From NCBI GenBank assembly GCA_017165825.1, contig CM029366.1:21449750-21513749 (forward strand): DNA of 64,000 nt. Reading direction: 5' to 3'. The notes beneath the pieces were generated by a model. The model saw only the letters and a list, made by a program, of their open reading frames with translations. It did no database searches and was not told where the DNA came from. A program made the translations under genes and the position numbers. Position 1 is the stretch's first letter, and the number at the start of each line of letters is the position of its first letter. Positions 55,801-64,000 of the stretch are shown here, piece by piece. The stretch is from Hepsetus odoe. Taxonomy: Eukaryota > Chordata > Actinopteri > Characiformes > Hepsetidae.

Positions 55801-58800
55801 ATAATAATACTGTCTCCAAACTATAATACTGTCTCCAAACTATAATAATACTGTCTCCAAATTATAATACTGTCTCCAAACTATAATAATACTGTCTCCA
55901 AATTATAATACTGTCTCCAAACTATAATAATACTGTCTCCAAACTATAATACTGTCTCCAAACTATAATAATACTGTCTCCAAACTATAATACTGTCTCC
56001 AAACTATAATAATACTGTCTCCAAACTATAATACTGTCTCCAAACTATAATAATACTGTCTCCAAACTATAATACTGTCTCCAAACTATAATAATACTGT
56101 CTCCAAACTATAATACTGTCTCCAAACTATAATAATACTGTCTCCAAACTATAATACTGTCTCCAAACTATAATAATACTGTCTCCAAACTATAATACTG
56201 TCTCCAAACTATAATAATACTGTCTCCAAACTATAATACTGTCTCCAAACTATAATAATACTGTCTCCAAACTATAATACTGTCTCCAAACTATAATAAT
56301 ACTGTCTCCAAACTATAATACTGTCTCCAAACTATAATAATACTGTCTCCAAACTATAATACTGTCTCCAAACTATAATAATACTGTCTCCAAACTATAA
56401 TACTGTCTCCAAACTATAATAATACTGTCTCCAAACTATAATACTGTCTCCAAACTATAATAATACTGTCTCCAAACTATAATACTGTCTCCAAACTATA
56501 ATAATACTGTCTCCAAACTATAATACTGTCTCCAAACTATAATAATACTGTCTCCAAATTATAATACTGTCTCCAAACTATAATAATACTGTCTCCAAAT
56601 TATAATACTGTCTCCAAACTATAATAATACTGTCTCCAAACTATAATACTGTCTCCAAACTATAATAATACTGTCTCCAAACTATAATACTGTCTCCAAA
56701 CTATAATAATACTGTCTCCAAACTATAATACTGTCTCCAAACTATAATAATACTGTCTCCAAACTATAATACTGTCTCCAAACTATAATAATACTGTCTC
56801 CAAACTATAATACTGTCTCCAAACTATAATAATACTGTCTCCAAACTATAATACTGTCTCCAAACTATAATAATACTGTCTCCAAACTATAATACTGTCT
56901 CCAAACTATAATAATACTGTCTCCAAACTATAATACTGTCTCCAAACTATAATAATACTGTCTCCAAACTATAATACTGTCTCCAAACTATAATAATACT
57001 GTCTCCAAACTATAATACTGTCTCCAAACTATAATAATACTGTCTCCAAACTATAATACTGTCTCCAAACTATAATAATACTGTCTCCAAACTATAATAC
57101 TGTCTCCAAACTATAATAATACTGTCTCCAAACTATAATACTGTCTCCAAACTATAATAATACTGTCTCCAAACTATAATACTGTCTCCAAACTATAATA
57201 ATACTGTCTCCAAACTATAATACTGTCTCCAAACTATAATAATACTGTCTCCAAATTATAATACTGTCTCCAAACTATAATAATACTGTCTCCAAATTAT
57301 AATACTGTCTCCAAACTATAATAATACTGTCTCCAAACTATAATACTGTCTCCAAACTATAATAATACTGTCTCCAAACTATAATACTGTCTCCAAACTA
57401 TAATAATACTGTCTCCAAACTATAATACTGTCTCCAAACTATAATAATACTGTCTCCAAACTATAATACTGTCTCCAAACTATAATAATACTGTCTCCAA
57501 ACTATAATACTGTCTCCAAACTATAATAATACTGTCTCCAAACTATAATACTGTCTCCAAACTATAATAATACTGTCTCCAAACTATAATACTGTCTCCA
57601 AACTATAATAATACTGTCTCCAAACTATAATACTGTCTCCAAACTATAATAATACTGTCTCCAAACTATAATACTGTCTCCAAACTATAATAATACTGTC
57701 TCCAAACTATAATACTGTCTCCAAACTATAATAATACTGTCTCCAAACTATAATACTGTCTCCAAACTATAATAATACTGTCTCCAAACTATAATACTGT
57801 CTCCAAACTATAATAATACTGTCTCCAAACTATAATACTGTCTCCAAACTATAATAATACTGTCTCCAAACTATAATACTGTCTCCAAACTATAATAATA
57901 CTGTCTCCAAACTATAATACTGTCTCCAAACTATAATAATACTGTCTCCAAATTATAATACTGTCTCCAAACTATAATAATACTGTCTCCAAATTATAAT
58001 ACTGTCTCCAAACTATAATAATACTGTCTCCAAACTATAATACTGTCTCCAAACTATAATAATACTGTCTCCAAACTATAATACTGTCTCCAAACTATAA
58101 TAATACTGTCTCCAAACTATAATACTGTCTCCAAACTATAATAATACTGTCTCCAAACTATAATACTGTCTCCAAACTATAATAATACTGTCTCCAAACT
58201 ATAATACTGTCTCCAAACTATAATAATACTGTCTCCAAACTATAATACTGTCTCCAAACTATAATAATACTGTCTCCAAACTATAATACTGTCTCCAAAC
58301 TATAATAATACTGTCTCCAAACTATAATACTGTCTCCAAACTATAATAATACTGTCTCCAAACTATAATACTGTCTCCAAACTATAATAATACTGTCTCC
58401 AAACTATAATACTGTCTCCAAACTATAATAATACTGTCTCCAAACTATAATACTGTCTCCAAACTATAATAATACTGTCTCCAAACTATAATACTGTCTC
58501 CAAACTATAATAATACTGTCTCCAAACTATAATACTGTCTCCAAACTATAATAATACTGTCTCCAAACTATAATACTGTCTCCAAACTATAATAATACTG
58601 TCTCCAAACTATAATACTGTCTCCAAACTATAATAATACTGTCTCCAAATTATAATACTGTCTCCAAACTATAATAATACTGTCTCCAAATTATAATACT
58701 GTCTCCAAACTATAATAATACTGTCTCCAAACTATAATACTGTCTCCAAACTATAATAATACTGTCTCCAAACTATAATACTGTCTCCAAACTATAATAA

Positions 58801-61226
58801 TACTGTCTCCAAACTATAATACTGTCTCCAAACTATAATAATACTGTCTCCAAACTATAATACTGTCTCCAAACTATAATAATACTGTCTCCAAACTATA
58901 ATACTGTCTCCAAACTATAATAATACTGTCTCCAAACTATAATACTGTCTCCAAACTATAATAATACTGTCTCCAAACTATAATACTGTCTCCAAACTAT
59001 AATAATACTGTCTCCAAACTATAATACTGTCTCCAAACTATAATAATACTGTCTCCAAACTATAATACTGTCTCCAAACTATAATAATACTGTCTCCAAA
59101 CTATAATACTGTCTCCAAACTATAATAATACTGTCTCCAAACTATAATACTGTCTCCAAACTATAATAATACTGTCTCCAAACTATAATACTGTCTCCAA
59201 ACTATAATAATACTGTCTCCAAACTATAATACTGTCTCCAAACTATAATAATACTGTCTCCAAACTATAATACTGTCTCCAAACTATAATAATACTGTCT
59301 CCAAACTATAATACTGTCTCCAAACTATAATAATACTGTCTCCAAACTATAATACTGTCTCCAAACTATAATAATACTGTCTCCAAACTATAATACTGTC
59401 TCCAAACTATAATAATACTGTCTCCAAACTATAATACTGTCTCCAAACTATAATAATACTGTCTCCAAACTATAATACTGTCTCCAAACTATAATAATAC
59501 TGTCTCCAAACTATAATACTGTCTCCAAACTATAATAATACTGTCTCCAAACTATAATACTGTCTCCAAACTATAATAATACTGTCTCCAAACTATAATA
59601 CTGTCTCCAAACTATAATAATACTGTCTCCAAACTATAATACTGTCTCCAAACTATAATAATACTGTCTCCAAACTATAATACTGTCTCCAAACTATAAT
59701 AATACTGTCTCCAAACTATAATACTGTCTCCAAACTATAATAATACTGTCTCCAAACTATAATACTGTCTCCAAACTATAATAATACTGTCTCCAAACTA
59801 TAATACTGTCTCCAAACTATAATAATACTGTCTCCAAACTATAATACTGTCTCCAAACTATAATAATACTGTCTCCAAACTATAATACTGTCTCCAAACT
59901 ATAATAATACTGTCTCCAAATTATAATACTGTCTCCAAACTATAATAATACTGTCTCCAAACTATAATAATACTCTCTCCAAATTATAATACTGTCTCTA
60001 AACTATAATAATACTGTCTCCAAACTATAATACTGTCTCCAAACTATAATAATACTGTCTCCGTACTGTAATAATACTGTTTCCAAACTATAATACTGTC
60101 TGCAAACTATAATAATACTGTTTCCAAACTATAATAATACTGTCTCCGTACTGTAATAATACTGTCTCCAAACTATAATAATACTGTCTCCAAACTATAA
60201 TACTGTATCCAAACTATAATACAGTCTCCAAACTATAATACTTTCTCCGTACTGTAATAATACTGTCTCCAAACTATAATAATACTCTCTCCAAATTATA
60301 ATACTGTCTCCAAACTATAATACTGTCTAAAAACTATAATAATACTGTCTCCAAACTATAATACTGTCTCCAAACTATAATAATACTCTCTCCAAATTAT
60401 AATACTGTCTCCATACTATAATAATACTGTCTCCAAACTATAATAATACTCTCTCCAAATCATAATACTGTCTCCAAACTATAATAATACTGTCTCCAAA
60501 CTATAATAATACTGTCTCCAAACTTTAGTACTGTCTACAAACTATAATAATACTGTCTCCAAACTATAATAATACTCTCTCCAAATTATAATACTGTCTC
60601 CAAACTATAATAATACTGTCTCCAAACTCTAGTACTGTCTACAAACTATAATAATACTGTCTCCAAACTATAATACTGTCTCCAAACTATAATAATACTC
60701 TCTCCAAATTATAATACTGTCTCCATACTATAATAATACTGTCTCCAAACTATAATAATACTCTCTCCAAATTATAATACTGTCTCCAAACTATAATAAT
60801 ACTGTCTCCAAACTCTAGTACTGTCTACAAACTATAATAATACTGTCTCCAAACTATAATACTGTCTCCAAACTATAATAATACCGTCTCCAAACTATAA
60901 TACAGTCTCCAAACTATAATACTGTCTCCGTACTGTAATAATACTGTCTCCAAACTATAATAATACTGTCTCTAAACTATAATACAGTCTCCAAACTATA
61001 ATACTGTCTCCGTACTGTAATAATATTGTCTCCAAACTATAATAATACTGTCTCCAAACTATAATACTTTCTCCAAACTATAATAATACTGTCTCCAAAC
61101 TATAATACTTTCTCCAAACTATAATATTGTCTCCAAACTATAATACTGTTTCCAAACTATAATACTTTCTCCAAACTATAATACTGTCTCCAAACTATAA
61201 TTATACTGTCTCCATACTGTAATAAT
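43811..61226. repeat. 17.4 kb satellite array (19/22-base units, 41-base dimer, 697-base higher-order repeat)
   Basis: Units are ACTGTCTCCAAACTATAAT (19) and the same plus AAT (22), alternating as a 41-base dimer. In the core, about 45010-59950, dimers are almost invariant except for pairs of neighbouring dimers carrying AAATTAT for AAACTAT. The first of each pair starts at 45404, 46101, 46798, 47495, 48192, 48889, 49586, 50283, 50980, 51677 and so on to 58647: exact steps of 697 = 17 x 41. Flanks (43811-45010, 59950-61226) are diverged, with ACAGTCTCC, AGACTAT, CCGTACTGTAA and CTCTCC variants. There are no coding frames; stops recur in every unit. Confidence 0.98.
45404..59343. repeat. Core of 697-base higher-order repeat, about 20 copies
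   Basis: Twenty marker pairs at a constant 697-base period. The pair expected at 59344 is missing (AAACTAT there); the next AAATTAT is at 59918, 14 dimers later, where the regular order ends. No other differences between copies were seen by eye. Confidence 0.92.
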
Positions 61227-61576
61227 GTACAACACAATTTATTAATACTGTTTCCTCTCTGCACAACCTCCGAACCTGTATGTGCAGCTTAGTTAATTAA
61301 GTTCCAGGGATTTTGAGTTAATAAAAATGTAAATTTATTTTGTAAAAGGAAGATTCCCAAAGTGGAACACAGTAACTGCCCACTGTCACTCCCTGTGCTT
61401 ATTACAATAAAGCTCTTGAACCTACATTTTTCTGAAGGGATGAGTGACAGTCAGGGAGCACAGTCTAGTTGGGGTAAATGGAGAACTCATCAAAAACATG
61501 AAAATAAAAAGAGCTTTAAAACTTGGCTCCAATTCCACGATTTCTGAAAAAATAACAATAAAATATCGCCCTTCTG
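61227..61576. other. Spacer between satellite and herc2 promoter
   Basis: Unique-looking AT-rich sequence. Short open frames here lack family resemblance. No repeat recognised. Confidence 0.5.
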
Positions 61577-61590
61577 CCAGCAGGTGGCGG
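61577..61590 (+). promoter_or_regulatory. CTCF-like motif
   Basis: CCAGCAGGTGGCGG fits the 14-base CTCF core CCASYAGRKGGCRS at every position. It is 350 bases from the satellite edge and about 300 bases before the herc2 first exon. Confidence 0.55.
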
Positions 61591-61779
61591 TGTATCCACG
61601 TAGGTATGAAAACACAGGTGGGGAAGATAAGTGGTTTTTATTCATTTCGACAGTTTTGTTATGGCAGCGGTGCTGTGCGGAGAGGACTGCGTGTGTTTGA
61701 TATGAAGAAGGCTGGATTATTCATATGGCGCGGATTAATTCTTCTGTTTAAATGAAGCGGAGCCGCGTCACCATGAGAA

Positions 61780-61958
61780 CGGGCTGTCACGTTATCCGTT
61801 TGCCCCACCCCCTGAAACGTGACGTAGCGCTTGCTTCCTCTGTTCTCTGATTGGCTGCGGGTGATGTCAGTCACCGTACAACATGGCCGACGTTAGATTT
61901 CAGCGGAGCTGGTGAGGAGAACCGAAGAAGCAGGAATACGAGAAGGAAAACACAGGAG
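61780..61958 (+). promoter_or_regulatory. herc2: herc2 promoter and noncoding first exon
   Basis: GC-rich. TGACGTAG (CRE-like, about 61820), an inverted CCAAT in TGATTGGCTGCGG (about 61848-61860) and a YY1-like AACATGGCCGAC (61881-61892) are followed by a donor, GGAG|GTAAAG, at 61958/61959. The ATG at 61883 opens a 10-codon frame ending TGA, a possible upstream ORF. Confidence 0.55.
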
Positions 61959-62726
61959 GTAAAGAGCGATATTTACGCCGGAGCGGCTGTTATGATGAGA
62001 GAGACTACTGTGTTGCTGTGAATAGCGGTGTGAATGCGGGAGGAGGCTGAGGGGCAGTGTTTGGGGATGTCCTCTCCCTCTCTCCACAGCTGGGTTTGTC
62101 AGGCAGCTAACAGTCTCGCTGATCCAGACTGACTGACTGACTGACTGACTGCTCGCAACAGCAAACACGCCGAGCCTCAAAACTGCTCGCCGCCCTATGC
62201 TCAACACTGCTTTTAGCATTGGTCCTAGTCTGTAGTTGTAATTTTGGCAGGATGTCAGTGCCCGAGAGGGGCTCCGTTGCCAGGCCTCGTCAACACCCAG
62301 TTTTTTTTTTATAAATTATTTCTTTGGCATACTCGCAGTTTTCTTTCTCAGTGCTTTGGTCACTGTAGAGCTGAAACGCATCTGTCACCACAGCTTAAGC
62401 ACTGTTCCTGTCACTAATATTTTCTTTAAAGGGTGATGCACGATGGGCTTCGGTGGCCTCAGACACATTAAGGGAGCCGGACTGTAAGACTGCAGGCACT
62501 AATACATGTGAAGCTGAAGACACTGGAGCAGATTGATCTCTGCTGCAGCAAACGCTTCAGCTGTTCACGTAGACTCATGCAGTGCAAAGACTCCATGTGT
62601 GTAGAAGTGTCAGTCATGCTGAGCATCCATTTGTGTGAGATGTAAGCAGGTAACTGCAGACTCTCACCTGAACGTGTGTTTCAATTTAGGGAGGCTGCAG
62701 TTGCAGCCCGGCAAGAAGAGGAAAGG

Positions 62727-62798
62727 ATGCCTTCTCCTTCTTTTTCACTGGATGCCCAGCTGCGGTTCCATGACAAATGGCTGAAGATCGACTTGCAG
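62727..62798 (+). CDS. herc2: herc2: HECT and RCC1-like E3 ubiquitin ligase 2, first coding exon only
   Basis: The exon's coding part reads MPSPSFSLDAQLRFHDKWLK plus IDLQ. It matches the HERC2 N-terminus, which has M-P-S-x-S-F, A-Q-x-R and K-W-L-K at the same places. HERC2 is a giant (about 4800 residues) E3 ligase with three RCC1-like propellers and a C-terminal HECT domain, acting in DNA damage signalling and centrosome control; none of those domains is in the window. The exon probably begins at 62690 after TTTCAATTTAG and ends with CAG|GTAAAC. Position next to nipa1 in divergent orientation matches the known vertebrate order. The rest lies beyond 64000. Confidence 0.85.
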
Positions 62799-64000
62799 GT
62801 AAACATGATCGAGGTTGTTTGAGTTCTATGAAACCGTTTGATGCTCGTTGTGAAAGATTGTATCCTTACTGTCGCTGCAGATGTTTGTGTGATCTGTGGG
62901 TGAACACATGCAGCTGTTTAGTGCTGCAAAACAATCAGCATTACAGACCAAGACCAAGTTTAGTGTGACATAAGAATGGAGAACCCCCCTGTTGGGGCAC
63001 CAGTCAGTAAACTTTTGATCAAGTAATCTCCACAGGTCTCCTCTCTCATTCAGTAACCTTGATTGTTTTGGTGGTTAAACTATTGTAGATCAATAGAAGA
63101 TCTACCCAGGCAAAGTCTGTTGTAAAGTATTGTGTAAAAGATCTGTTCAGAAGACGACTCTGTTTTGGACTGGTACTAAAGCAACACTGAAACCAGAGCT
63201 CTTAATATATATTTTTTGACGCAGACGGTTTTTATATCCCATTGCAGCATTTGCTTGATTTTTCTCATTTGCTTTATAGTCATCCTTTTCATATCCACAC
63301 ACACTAGCTTTACGTTTACTTTGTGTCCTAGGTTAGCATTTATCATCACCTTTACAGAATAAGGATAACTTGAAGGGGATGTTTTGAAAGCTTGATAAAA
63401 GATGTTTTTAGAGTCTGCCTGACATTTGACTGGCTGTTTTAAGGGTTCTTGGTAGTGATCTACTTGTGAATGTAATACTCTTCCCTTTTTGGAACTGTGT
63501 TGGCTAACATGAACAAGATATTGCACAATAAATCCTTTTTGCTTATTGCCATAATTAGCACCTGCTTGATAGGGATGTTGCAGAATGACCAAAAGTTTAC
63601 ATTAGCCACTAGTGGAGCAGCTGAAGTACTTTTCCATTGAACACTTTTGAGAAAGTTCTGGCTTTGTTTTACTTGCAATCTAATGATTCCTCTTCTATGT
63701 AGGGGGTGAAAATAACTCAAGGTCAGATTACCTTTTTGTCCAGAATATTAGAGCTCATGTATTTATCTGTCTGTTATTCATCTGTATTGTTTTCTTAAAG
63801 CTTGAGGGAAATTTTTTTCCACCTTGCATTATTACTATACCTTTTATAATATGCTGGCATGAAGTTGGTTTCTTGTTGATCTCTTAAGAACATGGTAACA
63901 TGTTATGGTGATCCATATTTTGTTTCTGACTTGGCACATCATAATCTTAAATTAAATTCTAACTTTATCAGGGTATATAGGCCCCTCACTGAGGATGACT
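62799..64000 (+). other. herc2: herc2 intron (partial)
   Basis: Begins GTAAAC. No further herc2 exon, repeat or other gene was recognised to the end of the window. Confidence 0.6.

Noticed and set aside
43811..61226. CRISPR-like regular repeats
   Set aside because: There are no unique spacers; the whole unit repeats. Eukaryotic context. It is a satellite.
43811..61226. Centromere call from the higher-order satellite
   Set aside because: Flanked at once by active-looking genes in conserved order, and only 17 kb long. No evidence for kinetochore function.

Overview
The window is vertebrate nuclear DNA, almost certainly from a ray-finned fish. The genes are spliced with GT-AG introns and carry several broken fish Tc1/mariner transposons, tRNA-derived SINEs and long GT microsatellites. 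I do not assign a species. The gene order cyfip1 (+), nipa2 (-), nipa1 (-), herc2 (+) matches the block known in mammals (human 15q11-q13, mouse chromosome 7).

Positions 1-33350: cyfip1 on the plus strand. Thirty coding exons (3466-32672) encode a 1253-residue protein, the same length as human CYFIP1, once one extra T in exon 10 is discounted. The 5' noncoding exon and promoter lie upstream of the window. Introns hold three degenerate Tc1-like elements, a LINE fragment, SINE fragments, microsatellites and two perfect or near-perfect hairpins. A single-exon fndc9-like gene lies antisense in the intron between coding exons 22 and 23.

Positions 33380-43700: nipa2 and nipa1, both on the minus strand, are tandem paralogues encoding NIPA-family magnesium transporters, each with five coding exons. 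nipa2 converges on cyfip1; their poly(A) signals are about 65 bases apart. The nipa2-nipa1 spacer (37.8-39.65 kb) is a cluster of SINEs in both orientations.

Positions 43811-61226: a 17.4 kb satellite array built from 19- and 22-base units that pair into a 41-base dimer. In the core, 17 dimers form a 697-base higher-order repeat, marked by two variant dimers, that recurs at an exact period at least 20 times. The array fills the space between the nipa1 and herc2 start regions.

Positions 61230-64000: the herc2 promoter, a noncoding first exon, the first coding exon (24 residues) and part of the next intron.

Functionally the neighbours are independent: cyfip1 works in actin nucleation and translational control, nipa1/nipa2 in magnesium transport and endosomal traffic, herc2 in ubiquitin ligation and DNA repair, and fndc9 is a small membrane protein of unknown role. 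The most notable items are the higher-order satellite at a divergent promoter pair, fndc9 nested in cyfip1 (in human it is nested in CYFIP2), two GC-AG introns, a microsatellite that starts at a splice donor, and a frame-breaking T in cyfip1.
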